This document shows, one piece after another, positions 22,536-34,358 of a stretch of DNA of 53,989 bases (positions are counted from its first letter, which is position 1; every line of letters begins with the position of its first letter). The stretch comes from Halocafeteria seosinensis. Lineage: Eukaryota; Sar; Bigyra; Bicosoecida. The DNA is taken from contig LVLI01000363.1 of the NCBI GenBank assembly GCA_001687465.1, positions 1 to 53,989 of the forward strand. The letters are read 5' to 3'. Both the position numbers and the translations under genes were made by a program. The notes under the pieces are model-generated. The model searched no databases. It was not told where the DNA came from and worked only from the letters and a program-made list of their open reading frames with translations.

Positions 22536-24633
22536 ATGGAAGATTCTGAAGAGATACCCAAGTTGCTTTCGATTAATCCCGAAGTTACGGAGATGCTTGA
22601 TGACCCACCGAAAACTTTACCTTCATTCGTGGTTGAAAACAACGGGGAGTGGATGTGCCGAAAGTAAGCAGTTTGCATGGAGTCGGCGGGTGACGAATAC
22701 TTTGAATCCGTTCGATTATATTCAGATGCAAGGGACGAAAGATCTACGAAGGTCATAACCACAGAGTATTCTACTACGACGGGAAATGGCGAAGGTATAC
22801 CAATTCTGACTTACTTTGCGGGTAACATGTTTATTGAGCCTAAGAATTTTGACCGACGCAGGAGATGTGCTTCGTGCGCTGGCAAAGTGCGCAAGCGGCA
22901 ACGCCAGGGAAAACGTAGCCGGGTAAGAAACAGACTTGCACGTATTCGTCTGGCGATCTGCTGCATCGCTCCTTCGTGTGCCATCCGGCAGAGCTCTTTT
23001 GGGCATTTGAAGAGCAGTGTCCCAAACCAAGCAGCAAAGGAGCATGTACCAATTTGTAAGTCAATTTCTCAAATATATTGAATATTGCGTAATAACGTTT
23101 TACCTCCGGGTGCAGATAAATTCGGAAATGATCCGCATGATCGATTAGTTCCTTTGAAGTCTGCCCCCTCACAACAGCTACAGCCAGACCAAAGGGCACA
23201 GGTTCGGCATGGTGTGATACATGTTCCAACAAGAGACATTGTCGCCTCGCCTGATTCTTACGAAATTCGGGAACATCACAAGAAACATATCCGTTTCTAC
23301 AGCCCGTTGCAGTCTGTATGCTACACGGCTGCAAAAAAAACTGTTGGAGGTGTAATCTACGACGTCTATCCTCTTATAGATATTGAACTAGCACCGTTGA
23401 CGGCCTTCAAATTTTTGGTGCGATTGAGCACGGTGTGTGACGAAAGAACCGCTGAGTCCGAGATAACACAAAGGATTGGACACTGCGCTCAACGGGGAGA
23501 CTCTTTAACTACTACGTTTATGCTTCGCTGGGACAAAGATCGCGTACAGGTATGGCAGATGCGATCGTCACATTGCTATATCACCTTGATAATTTTTTGT
23601 CACCAACGGTGTTATGGTTAACTGTTTCCAGCTTTGGCATGAGGATCGGCCTTTGCTCTCTACTCCAATAAATAGAGGCAGCGTGCCTTTGCAATCCGCA
23701 GGCTACTGTACCACCGCTAGAACCAATATTCGGGATTTGCAGCTTGTTGTCATCGGTAAGTCTCCACCCGCTATAGACCGCAGAGAAAATGAAACTACCC
23801 GGCTTCTTCCTCTAAATACAGAGAATCAATCCTTTCCAGAACCGGTTATTCATAGGGCGACATGCGCACAGGCGCTATTTAATCGGAGTGTCAAACATGA
23901 ACTGAGCAATAGGCCAGTTCTCATCGAAGGTTCTGAGCTAGGCAGTATCGAAGGAAACTCGACATGCCAAGGAGATGAATGGGCGGCGCATGCCCTGAAG
24001 GAGCTTCATAGACTATCCAAAGCATTTTCCCCAGAAGCGCATCTCACTCGCAGAGTTCCTCATGCAAGGTGTGGATCAGTGGCAATATCAGTGCGTAGTA
24101 ACTCACCAGCCGGCCTCATTTGTCGCCCTCCCCGGAATTGTTCGCCGTTTATCAGTGTCTGGGTGCCTCGAACAGTGACAAAAGATGGTTTCCAGCATGA
24201 GGTTACTCCATTCATTCAGTTCGTCAGTAGCACAGTTAACATTAACATGCAGCAGGCGAAGGAGCTCCTTGGTCCCCTGAAAGATTGGACAGTGAGCAAC
24301 TTTGTTGATTGGGAAGCACATAGGGAATCCTGGGATGCAGCCGAAACACAAAATGCAAAATGCGTTGAAAGTAATAATCTAAGCACAAGTCTTTTGCATG
24401 TGGCAAAACCAAACCACGCTGATAAGACTGAATCTTCCGGCACGACGGGCGGAACTGACGTTGCTATCCACTCCAAGACGAGTTCTCAATTTCTGGCGAT
24501 ACCAGCTGGCGCAACAGGGTGTTGCTTGAAATATCCTCCCGCGCAATTTCCAAAGCTATGCCCTCATGCCAATCAACTTGTGAAACAGACCAAGGCTACC
24601 ACCCTGAACTTTAGAGTTCTCCCTCAGCAATAA
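22536..24633 (+). CDS. C4-finger family protein 1 (unrecognised, putative nuclear)
   Basis: Seven exons (22536–22663, 22726–22794, 22862–22922, 22992–23055, 23116–23549, 23632–23755, 23822–24633) give 563 residues. The conserved PPKTLPSFVVENNGEWMCRK leads into a finger with Cys41-x2-Cys44-x23-Cys68-x2-Cys71 and a basic tail (KVRKRQRQGKRSR), which looks like a metal site plus nuclear signal. A conserved central domain follows (DPHDRLVPLKS, ASPDSYEIREH, KKTVGGVIYDVYPLIDIELA, FMLRWDKDRVQ). The C-terminal half has an IPT/TIG-like stretch (ARCGSVAISVRSNSPAGLIC, FISVWVPRTVTKDGFQHEV) and the signature AKELLGPLKDWTVSNF. I know no family with this layout. A DNA-binding or regulatory role is inferred only from the finger and basic region. 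Confidence 0.85.
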
Positions 24634-26749
24634 AAGAAGCCAGCGGGACCAGTAGGGGAACTCGGATTAATAATACAGTATCGCTATCAACGAGGATACA
24701 TTTCTGTATCATTGAAGCAATTATACCCGTGAATTTAACATTAGTTGTTAAGAACCTACGCAACTAGCCAGGGAGTTCCCGCAACGAATGCGTATGACTC
24801 ACGACTAAACTGTCTAGAATGTGAAACCAGAGTAGAAAACAACGAAAGAGGGAGAAAAGAGCGTAAGATCATCACTACTTACGCTTATCATTAAGTGCAG
24901 CCGTCGTCATTTTGGGTCTTTGTTTCAATACACATACGTTAGTGCGGGCACCCGCTGCAAGTTGCAAGCTGCTAGGACTAATTCTCAACTCTTGAACCAC
25001 TTAAGTACTGAATACGGGTACTGCTCTGCTCGGATGCTATGTGTTGGTATCTGTAAAGTGCTCTTCGAATCCTCAGGCACACTAGTAAAAATGTCACTGT
25101 GCGACAGGAGAATGGAGAATCGCCGCTTCATGTAATTACCCGATGGAGCGGGGTAGAGGGACTGGGCTAGAGGGACTGGAAAGAAAATCGTATAAACTGA
25201 CGGCTACCGCTGTGCACAAAGTAAACCGCTCTGGTTAAGATAGCGGATCTGGTCTCATTGGATGGTGTTCTACCACAACCAGGAGGAGGTGGGTGACGCA
25301 CCATCTACCGGAGATCCTGAGGCCTCCGCAATTGGCCGCAAAAGTTGCGGCAAAACTCCATACTGATCAGGTGTGAAGAAGAAAAATGACCGGACACTAG
25401 CGCTGGGGGAATGGTGCAGCTGCCACCTGTTTCCAGTAGCTCCGGGTTAATGTAGAATACGACCGCCAATTCATGTACGGTGCCTGTGAGTGGGGAACGG
25501 CTCTCCACGGTCTATGCTGCTGTCTTTACAATTGTACGTACTGTAGGTGTTCAGGTTCGCCCACAGGAGGAATCGCTTTGCCGTACCGTATACTGCTTCC
25601 CCCGGCGCGTTGACGCTAACATTGCTGCTGGGAGGTTCGCACACGCTTATTGGAAGAGCACAGTAGCTCCTTCCACTTGTCACCGCTCGAGATTGCCCGA
25701 ATATACTTGTGTCTGAATATGTACGCGTATCGACGGATAAACCCATCTTCCGCCACGGTTTGGACGAACACGTTGCGCGCTTTTCTTGCCTGGAATTCCA
25801 AGCTGTTCCATTCGAACTGTTCCAATAACTGCCTTTTCAAGCCCCAAGCGAGAAGGCGGGTCCCGAGGCTATCCACAAGTTCGCAAAGTAATCAAAGGAA
25901 ATCAGGGAGATTTAAACCTCTCCAGTAATCATCTCAGCGAGACATCGCGAGATGCACAAATGCCTCTGAGCTACACTGTACTGGCGGGAACACCTCTGTG
26001 CGGGCAGTACGAGAGATGCGATACCCTATGTTTCAGGAGGAGCACTGACCGAGAAAGCAAGTTCAAGACGGGAACATGCGGCCTTCCTTTAAGAGGGCAA
26101 GATTTGTGAAAAACTGCGTTTCTTGAGCGGCGTGTTCAAGTGTCGCTGGCTGTAACTAAAGGTTCTGACAGAGAGAGTATTGATCAGGCACGGTTCTTTG
26201 CAGCACTCAATGCATTATCTGATCGCGTCACGGTTTTTCAACAAAGATAAGGAGACCTCGTACTGATACAATAATTTGCTTTGAATGTAAGTACTTATCC
26301 GGTAGCAAGTCCTACTGGAAAGGACATGGACTTACACGCACGAGACTCGGCAAGCTGAAGCTTTTAAAATACATACCGAGGACAGAGAGGTTTACTGCTT
26401 GCTTGCTTTAACTTCCTGTAGGGTTAGGGTAAGGGTGAAGTTTGGTCCGCGGAGGTTGTCCCCGCGCCGTAGAACACTCAGTGCGCTCAAGTACGAGGCG
26501 AAGCGTGTATCACGACTTCTTAAGCAAAACTTAATTATTCGACACCCCGCTTTCTGAAAGTTCCTGTTTCTGATCCCGAGGGCAGACTCTATGTTTTGTT
26601 GTACCTAGTGTGATTCTGTGGTCCGGCTCTCGGATAACGGGATACTCACGTTTCTTTTGTTGCTTGGGACTTGTTAACTTCTGTGCAGTGTAAACGATAT
26701 AGTTTCAAATCCGTTCCGGTATCCCAGACAGCATCATCACGAAGTAAGG
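24634..26749. other. 2.1-kb spacer between finger-family genes 1 and 2
   Basis: No convincing coding exon, RNA gene or mobile element. A short telomere-like string (AGGGTTAGGGTAAGGG) occurs near 26420, too short to mean a telomere. Confidence 0.4.
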
Positions 26750-28887
26750 ATGGATCCTGACGGGAATGCCTTCAGACAGCACTTTCCACTCGACGACGAG
26801 GAGAATGTACCTAAGCTCTTGTCGATTGGAACTGACGTTCGTCAACTACTTGACGATCCTCCTGATACCCTACCTTCCTTTGTTGTAGAAAATAATGGCG
26901 AATGGATGTGTCGAAAGTAAGTCCTTAGTGACGAAGCAAGATCTTACCTGGATAAAAACCAAAGACCCTCTTCTCAGGTGCAAGGGAAGAAAATTTTACG
27001 AAGCACATAACCACCGGATTTTCTACTACGATGGGAAATGGCGAAGGTTGGCTAGCTCGTCCTGCCCTTTGTGGTTCCCTGGAACGGGTTGAATTCTTCC
27101 CTCTTGTACTGGGTTGCAGACGTTGCGCTTCTTGTGCTGGTAAAGTGCGTCAGCGGCAGCGGCAAGGAAAACGGAAACGCGTAAGTGGGCATCGTTTCTT
27201 CTCTGCTTACGTTTGGGACGTTGAGTGGTAGCGTTCGCCTTGTGCGCAGGACTATCTGGGGGCCGCCTCAGGGAGCAACACTGAGAAGAAACACATTCCT
27301 ATTCGTAAGTTTTGTAAGAGTTAGGCTATCGAAACTGTGTAGTATCGAAACAAGAATCATAACTACAGATCAGTTCGCGAGCGATCCTCATGACCGAGTG
27401 ATTCCTCTCAAGTCGGCTCCTTCTCAACGGAAGGAGGCGAATGACAACGTTCAGATTAGGCACAGTGTGATACACGTCCCTACCAAAGACATTGTGGCAT
27501 CTCCCGGGTCCTATGAAATTCGTGAAAATCAGAAGAAGCACATTCTGCTTTACGGCCCCATTCAACCACTTTGTTACCAAACGGCGGAAAAGACAGTTGG
27601 CGGCGTCATCTATGATGTCCTTCCTTTGATAAGAGTAGAGTTGGCTCCTCTCACATCTGCCAAGTTTTCAATTCGGTTGAGCTCCGTTCATGCCGAAAAA
27701 GAAACCGAATCTGAGATCTCTGACTCCCCCGACGAATTCACGATGTTTCTTCTCCGCTGGGACAAAGACAACGTGCAGGTAGGTTTTCTTCTGTATGTCC
27801 GTCAGACTCCTTGGCTCAGAAGAAAAAACCGATGTTTTATATGCGATTCAGCTCTGGCAAGGCTATGAACCAATGCTCTCCACCCCATTGAGAGAGAACA
27901 AAACGCCTCTGGAGTGTGCCGGCCCTTGTACGACCGTGAGGTCAAATATCCCCAACCTCCGTTTGGCGATTACTGGTAAGTTGGCGACATATATGATGCA
28001 CGATGAGATGTCTTCTAACGACTACGACAACTTCAGAGAATCATTCTTTTGAGGAGCCCATCATTGAAAGAGTACATGAAAAGCATTCTCCAGCTCCTGA
28101 AAACTGTCGAGGCAGCACAAGCGTTCTGGTGTTGGAGGGATCCGGGTTAGGAAGCGCAGGAGAAGCTGGAACTGGCACTTCCACAGATCAATGGGCGGCG
28201 AAAGCTTTGAAGGCAATGCAAGGAACACCGCATGGGGCTTCGCCTCACGGCGGGGAGAACAGTTTATGGGTATCATCGGTCAAATGTGGAACCGACACGT
28301 TGTCGGTCCTCAGCAGCTGTCCAACTAGGTTCATGTGCGAACGTCCTCGAGGCACCTCTGCCTTCTTCAGCGTTTGGGTACCTCGCAGAGTTACCAGGGA
28401 TGGTTTTCAACATGAGGTGACTCCTCACATCCAGGTGCTGAATACCAACGAGAAGATCAAAATGAGAGATGCGAAGGAGCTCCTGGGACCGTTGAAAGAC
28501 TGGACTGTCAGTAACTTTGCGACAATTCTCCCAGGAAACGTCTCGAACGGCCCAAGCCTCATACCGGACGGAGTTTGCGAAAGTGTTAGACATGGTGCAC
28601 AAAATGCTATGCATTTAGAGCTAGCAGCGAACAAGTTCTCACAACCTATTGTACCGGGATGTGGCCCGCTTTTCATTACCGGGAAGAACGCCAGTTTAAA
28701 AGACAAAGGAACAACAGCAATAATGTCAACAACAGCAAATGGCCTGAAATTCCCATCCAAGGATTCGCTTGACTATCCAGCTGCGGTATTCCCGAAGGTG
28801 TCTCCATCTGCATGCCAGGTGATGGGAGCTAACACTATACCACTCGACTTTCAAGTCATTCCGAAAAACTTTAAGGAAATGTACTAG
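26750..28887 (+). CDS. C4-finger family protein 2 (unrecognised, putative nuclear)
   Basis: Seven exons (26750–26916, 26978–27046, 27120–27180, 27250–27304, 27369–27778, 27852–27975, 28037–28887) give 578 residues with the same intron positions as member 1. Finger: Cys54-x2-Cys57-x23-Cys81-x2-Cys84, enclosing KFYEAHNHRIFYYDGKWRRR; basic tail KVRQRQRQGKRKR. Central domain about 118–295 (DPHDRVIPLKSAPSQ, IHVPTKDIVASPGSYEIREN, KTVGGVIYDVLPLIRVEL, FLLRWDKDNVQ, CTTVRSNIPNLRLAI). An IPT/TIG-like part at about 300–430 has the expected order: VLVLEGSGLGS, VKCGTDTLSVLSSCPTRFMC, then FFSVWVPRRVTRDGFQHEV. The signature AKELLGPLKDWTVSNF lies at about 441–456, followed by a variable tail. The donor of intron 2 (GTTGGC) is non-consensus. 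Confidence 0.87.
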
Positions 28888-30327
28888 AGAGCACGACATT
28901 GTTTGGTATTATCGAGTAGCACATTTTATCTCATTTAGCAGAGCGTTGATAACTGTTCACTCTTTCTAGCTATCAGTTTACAATGAGCAAATCGTTTTTG
29001 TCGCTGGTGCTAGATCACCAATCTTGTAAACCTGCGAAAGTGGTGCAATCGAGTGAGGAGCCAGTAGCCCCGGCTCTAGGCCCGGATCTGAAAATACTTG
29101 ACCCTCATTGCGAAACTTCGCTTTTTACTCTTTGGTGGTTAAAGACTCTAGACTTGCGTTTCCACAGCAGTTCAGTGTCTACACACATGTGACGGATAAC
29201 CCGCCGGCCAGAAACTTGACCGCATCCTCTTAACGGGGAGCGGTATGCGCCCGTGTTAAGCAGTGACGGGCCCACTGTTCCTCCAGCCTCGCTGACATGC
29301 GCCGTGGGGGAACGCAATACTGGTTTTGCTCACCAGAGGAGCTATCGAGGCTGTTTTCCTTAGGAATTCCCGGAAGTGGCCGTCGAACCGGCTATTCCTT
29401 TCAAAATCCTCCCGATTTACGTTACGATATTGAAAACAAGAGAGACAACCTACCATCAGCTCCTGTCGCCGCACAGACAGTGCTTTCAAAGACTCTTCGT
29501 GTCCTAGCGGGTTGAGCACTTCCCGACGGAGGCGGCTAAATCAATAGAACCGACGTGGACGGAAATCCCTTCGTCTTCACTATTATATTCGAAATAAATG
29601 TGTTTGTTGACGCGGTATTACTTGACAGTCTTGTATAGAGTCTATAGAACTCGGAGAGAGAGCGTTGTCTATGTTATTTGGGACCGAAAGACGGGAAATT
29701 TGATCTCCGAGGAGGTAAAAAACTCCGTTTAACGACTTCATTCACCTCATTTCTCGTCATATTTCGGCCAATTCTACCCTGTATAATGATGGGTGTTCCG
29801 GTATTCATGCTTGCTGGAAATCTGGAGCGAATTAGCCCAGTGGAAGTGGTGAACACTTGGAAAAACTACGGCGGGNAAGTCGGAAATCTAATGCGTTTGG
29901 TCTATTTTTGGCTATTAGTCACTCTTCATGCCCTGTATGTGGTCACAGGAGACCAGATGGTCAATCTGCAAGGATATTGTATCCATCCAAGCTTGAGTGC
30001 ATGCAAAAGGAGTCTACAATAGAGAGGGGAGCTCAGGTTCATGTCCCGGAGCATCCCCTTCGGCAACCGATTTCTGGCCAAAGTGGAGGATATGGAGCCT
30101 TTTACACCTTTCCGGAATCAAAATTCTTGGCGAACATGGCCATGCTGATACTGACAACCGTGTGGAGCTACTATGTGCGTGGGCATCCCTTGCGGAACAA
30201 GGGTTTTACGGTCCTTAAGACGAACTTGAGGAAGTCCGACAACTGTCAGCCCGAATGCCAGAAAAGCTGCCATAATGGAAAGCTGCGAGTATCGCAGGCT
30301 TTGATTCAAAAAAGACAGTTGTGTCCA
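28888..30327. other. Spacer before GLUG gene 2
   Basis: Holds dispersed-repeat copy 3 (about 29180). An open frame runs in phase with the GLUG gene from about 29857 and includes an ambiguous base near 29875. It shows no similarity to the sister gene, so I treat it as upstream sequence. Confidence 0.4.
29180..29225 (+). repeat. Dispersed short repeat, copy 3
   Basis: ACACACATGTGACGGATAAC, then CCGCCGGC and TTGACCGCATCC. It is a diverged version of the TGTGACAGATAGCCC core. The trailing TTGACC-x-CAT matches copy 1. Confidence 0.55.
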
Positions 30328-31983
30328 ATGTGGAGAAGCATAGGTGCATTTTTAACTGTGAGCATTCTGCTGCCTCCATATCACTCTGTTTCAGCGTCAA
30401 ATTTAAGAGACAAGATTATAGAGGGAACGGAAAAATGCTTCAATTATGTGTCTGAAGAAAAGCTGTTCCAGCTAAACTGTAGCGTAATTTGGACAGACGC
30501 CCCATGGACATATACGAGTCAACACTATATTTTTCTAAAGAATGGTGAAACGTTCGATGGAGGTACTGGCAACATCATTGATTTGAGTAACGTAACCGAC
30601 TTTCTTGGTTTGTTTGCAGTTGATAATGTAAATCCGTTTTCAGGGGCTCCACGTATTCGAAATGTCCACGTCAGGAACGGAACCCTAGCAGAAGGCGGTG
30701 GATTCATTGTTCGGCAACACAGCGCATTGGTAGTAATAGACTCCTGTAGTTCCTCGGGAATGATTACAAACTTTGGTGGTGGGATAAGTGGACAATTGGG
30801 GGGCCACAGAGGCAAAATGGAAGTTTCGAATTCCTACTCCACCGGGAAGATAGCGGGGATAGGGGCAGGTGGAATAGGAGGACAGCAAACAGCTTTTGAT
30901 GGCGGGGTGGTGCATATAACCAACTGCTTCTCCACGGGAGACATTGACAAAAGAGAAGGAGGTGGCATTGTGGGGGCACATGCCGGCGGAAGCCATGGTC
31001 GAGTTTATATAACGCGCTCGTATTCAACCGGGCAGCTTTCTGGTCCTGATAAGAATGGTGGAATCGTTGGTGCACAAGCTGCAAAAAATGGTTTTGTGCA
31101 TGTCAAGGAATGCTATAGTTTGGGAGCCATATCCGGAAAATGGTGTGGCGGCATTGTAGCTGATGATATAGCAGGCGAAGGGGGGACCCTGCATGTTATA
31201 GATTGTTACAGTCGTGGCATTATTAGTGGTACCGAAGCGGGAGGTATCTGTGGCGGGCACACAGGAGGCAGAAGNTTAGCAACGGGAGACGTACGTGTTG
31301 TAAACAGCTACGCTGCTGGTTCTGTAACAGGTGCACAAGCCGGTGGTATCCTTGGCAGTATACACGACGAGGCCACTGGTGCAGTGCAAGTGACTTATTC
31401 AGTATACCAAGATAACGCACCGTTCAACGGGGTACTGGTCGGGATTGGAAGTCATAAGCTTTCTAACGGAACCGAAGGTAACTCTGGAGACCTTCAAACT
31501 ATCAACGGAACTCTATATCATATCAACGGGACACAAGTCTGGTCAGACAAAGTTTGGGCTCTTCATACCAACGCGAGTAGCAACGGTCTGCCAATTTTGC
31601 GATTCCAGATGCCCGAGAATTCTCCCTCTCCTAGCAGTTCTCCAAGAAGCACAGCCAGTCCATCACCATCAGTCACCGGTATACCATCAGGTTCTACGCC
31701 ACGCTCATTCCACACGGAGACAAGCTCCCCAAGTCCTACCCCAAGTACCAGTGGAATTGCCACCAGTTCTAGCACTGCCAGCTTATCCGCCACCTTTACT
31801 CCCTCTGTTTCGGGATCTGAGTCTCAAGTATTTCGCGCATCGCCTTCCAACTCTCCCACTGAGGTTGCTTCAACACCCAGAAATTCTTCTGGTACTCAAA
31901 GAGAACACTGGAGTAGCCCTGGTAATCGTGCCACGAAGTTGGTACAGTCTCTTCCGCTGGTGGGATGCGACAAACACTCATGA
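30328..31983 (+). CDS. Secreted GLUG-repeat protein 2
   Basis: A single exon of 551 codons from the Met that begins a clean signal peptide (MWRSIGAFLTVSILLPPYHS). Mature N-terminus: a domain shared with GLUG protein 1 (CFNYVSEEKLFQLNC, GNIIDLSNVTDFLGLF, IRNVHVRNGTL). It is followed by about seven GLUG-type repeats (SYSTGKIAGIGAGGIGG, CFSTGDIDKREGGGIVGAHA, CYSLGAISGKWCGGIV). A closing segment (YHINGTQVWSDKVWALHTN, GLPILRFQMPE) leads to a Ser/Thr/Pro-rich stalk. One ambiguous base at 31275 leaves one residue unknown without breaking the frame. It is likely a glycosylated surface or extracellular beta-helix protein. Confidence 0.86.
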   Translation: MWRSIGAFLTVSILLPPYHSVSASNLRDKIIEGTEKCFNYVSEEKLFQLNCSVIWTDAPWTYTSQHYIFLKNGETFDGGTGNIIDLSNVTDFLGLFAVDNVNPFSGAPRIRNVHVRNGTLAEGGGFIVRQHSALVVIDSCSSSGMITNFGGGISGQLGGHRGKMEVSNSYSTGKIAGIGAGGIGGQQTAFDGGVVHITNCFSTGDIDKREGGGIVGAHAGGSHGRVYITRSYSTGQLSGPDKNGGIVGAQAAKNGFVHVKECYSLGAISGKWCGGIVADDIAGEGGTLHVIDCYSRGIISGTEAGGICGGHTGGRXLATGDVRVVNSYAAGSVTGAQAGGILGSIHDEATGAVQVTYSVYQDNAPFNGVLVGIGSHKLSNGTEGNSGDLQTINGTLYHINGTQVWSDKVWALHTNASSNGLPILRFQMPENSPSPSSSPRSTASPSPSVTGIPSGSTPRSFHTETSSPSPTPSTSGIATSSSTASLSATFTPSVSGSESQVFRASPSNSPTEVASTPRNSSGTQREHWSSPGNRATKLVQSLPLVGCDKHS

Positions 31984-32629
31984 ATGGACTGTAATTTGCT
32001 GGAATATCAGTTATTTTTGACGACATGCTGACCAGAGAAACATACGAATCACCGCCATAAGTGTACCCGAATTACACCAAGAGCTGGGAGACACTTTGCA
32101 AATAGGTCCGCGGCATACGTCGACAATTCCAATTCCTTCAGTATTGAAGGGGATGAAAGGAACAACAAGAGTACGGTCCTGAAGGCCAGTCTCTTCCCAG
32201 GCTGAGAGCTTAACGCGAAGCCACCGGGGAACTCTCTGTTGTGCCTGTCGGGCTGTTCACTCATGTGGGGAAGTTTGTTCGACTGCAGTGCAGATCCTTG
32301 CGCGCTAGCGCCACGGGCGAGCCAATGCAACTTCCATAGAGCTTTAGTGCAAACAGGGGCGCTTTATGATGGTTCTTGTTCCCAGTGGAAGTAAAGGAGT
32401 CCTAGTGTTCATTCATGAGCTAGCAGAAGCCCGGACCTTCACCGGACTTGCCGGTTTTGATATCGCAGAAACTACCTCTATCTTCCATATTTGTTACGGG
32501 CCTAAAACGTTCTGCTGCAATGGAATCATCTCGCCTCTGTTCATGGATTGCGGGACTGTTACTGTAGTGTACTCTCCTTACAGCGACCCGACCACTCACG
32601 CATGCTAGCGAACTGGAAGTTATCAAGCG

Positions 32630-33330
32630 CCACTTTGCCCCCAAGAAGAACGGTGACATGGTTCCTAACAAGCCAGTATGCGCATTAGATATGGCGATAA
32701 AATGCAAATCGATCCAATTGCTACCGCTGAGCGAGACAGGTGAACCTAGGGAGGCTCGAACGGACAAATTCTGGTTTGTGAGTACTACAAGGCATCCACT
32801 CGTTGACCTAACCCTATTTGTGAACGGGACATTGTCTGAGATTGGAATCGCAGAAGACCAAATTACTGATAGTGATGCCAAAAGTCCGACTGATGCTTAC
32901 GTGCTCACACGACGTTGAAGCATATCCAGTTAAGTAACAACAGGATAAATGATAGCCGTCTCAGATGCTTGACCGAGGCGCTCGCTGCCGATAGGAGACT
33001 TGCTTGGAGTTCTGGGAACTTCTGGGGTTTAGGGAATAACCAAGTTCGGAAATCCTGCAGCTGAGTTGTTGGCGGATACTTTGCGTGATAACACGTCACT
33101 TCATGCGCTCTTTTTGTGTGGAAAATTCATCGATGATCCTGGTACGCAAAGTTTGGCCGCTGCTCTAGCTGTCAATAAGAGATTGGCTAGCCTACGTTTA
33201 GACGACAAGTGCATCACCGATGTCTCGGGTCGCCATTCGGCCTCTTCCATGTGCGTCAATTGGACGTTAGGCAATCTGAGCTTAGGGGAAATAGCATACC
33301 TACGTGGCTCGGACGCCGAATTCGCCACTT
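32630..33330 (+). pseudogene. Leucine-rich-repeat protein relic
   Basis: Reading across frames gives LKHIQLSNNRINDSRLRCLT and EALAADRRLAWSSG. After a frameshift near 33060 comes AELLADTLRDNTSLHALFLC, then GTQSLAAALAVNKRLASLRL. Spacing of about 28 residues and the motif L-x-x-L-x-L-x-x-N-x-I resemble ribonuclease-inhibitor/NLR-type leucine-rich repeats. Frameshifts and stops separate the pieces, and no intact start is visible, so this looks like a dead fragment. A protein-like open stretch at 32657–32918 just upstream may be its N-terminal remnant. Confidence 0.55.
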
Positions 33331-34058
33331 AACAAACAGGAACAGGACCAAATATGCTGCTCTCTCGCGGGTTCGCTGTAGTTGAGCAGACGAAGAGTGG
33401 ACGACATCCGAGCTTTCACCCTGGATGCCCATGAATTACGTGATATAACCCTTTAAAGGCTCCGTTTCAGTTTTGACAGTGACTCACGCGTGTCTCAGTG
33501 TCTGCAAGTCAGAAGAAACACTTTGGAGACTTCGGTGTTCTCAGCAGACCACTCTGTAGGTCTGAAACGATGACTTCTCAATAATGTTGCCAGATTGGGG
33601 TAAGACGAGGGCGATGCACAGTTTTGGAGCTGCGATGGGCTCGATGATCGCCCAAACAGGGTGCGATGTGTGCGGAACGCACTTGCCCTTGTACCGCACT
33701 TGTACCTTGTGGTACAAAGCATGTACATGTTCACGCGGCACCTATCAATCGAGGAAACAGAGAAAATAGGCATTGTATACAAACATATGTGTGCACAACG
33801 TACTTGAAATATCCTCCCTAGATGTCAACACTCTATGGCTACCCATTCTCTGTTCGATGGAGGGGGTCGCTGCCCACATGGAGGTACTTTTGACTCCCGG
33901 AATTGCAGATAACAGCTGCCTAGAAGTACCAGAGTGGTATCCTTTCAATCAGAAGTGTGAATCAACGACTACTTAGTTACTTCTTCAGACTTGCTCCACT
34001 CTACGCCCACATGTCTGCTCATATTTCACCATTATTATTGGGGACGGAGTCCGACGGA

Positions 34059-34100
34059 CACACACACATATGTGACAGATAGCCCGACGGAAGGGTCGCT
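34059..34100 (+). repeat. Dispersed short repeat, copy 4
   Basis: An (AC)n stretch, then ACATATGTGACAGATAGCCC and GACGG. It includes the palindrome CACATATGTG. Confidence 0.65.
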
Positions 34101-34358
34101 CACCTTTTACCTCAGAAGCGCCTCCTGCCTGTAGCGTACGACTGCTTGCACGTTACCAAGACCCTATCACTCGGCCAAATACACTTCCCCATTACCCTAG
34201 CCAGACTACATGAGTATGTACCACTACTAGTTTCTCCCTTCCACTACTTGTACAACCGGAGTACTCGGGTTGAAGTTGCGGTCGCAGGATCGCGACTCGC
34301 AGGAATTCGAAAGATATACCCACTTTACAAGGTTTGATACAACATACTTGCTAGACCG

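Larger units (their letters stand above)
31984..34358. other. Spacer between GLUG gene 2 and D-glutamate cyclase
   Basis: Contains a leucine-rich-repeat relic (about 32630–33330) and dispersed-repeat copy 4 (about 34059). I see nothing supportable in the rest. Confidence 0.4.

Noticed and set aside
22722-23334. Minus-strand open frames within finger-family gene 1
   Set aside because: The plus-strand exons in the same region are conserved in four paralogues; the minus frames are not.
26415-26435. Telomere-like string AGGGTTAGGGTAAGGG
   Set aside because: Only two to three imperfect units, in the middle of the window with genes on both sides; no array.
29857-30327. Extension of GLUG gene 2 by about 157 codons upstream
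   Set aside because: The frame is open but passes through an ambiguous base, has no similarity to the sister protein, and a clean signal peptide starts at the Met at 30328.
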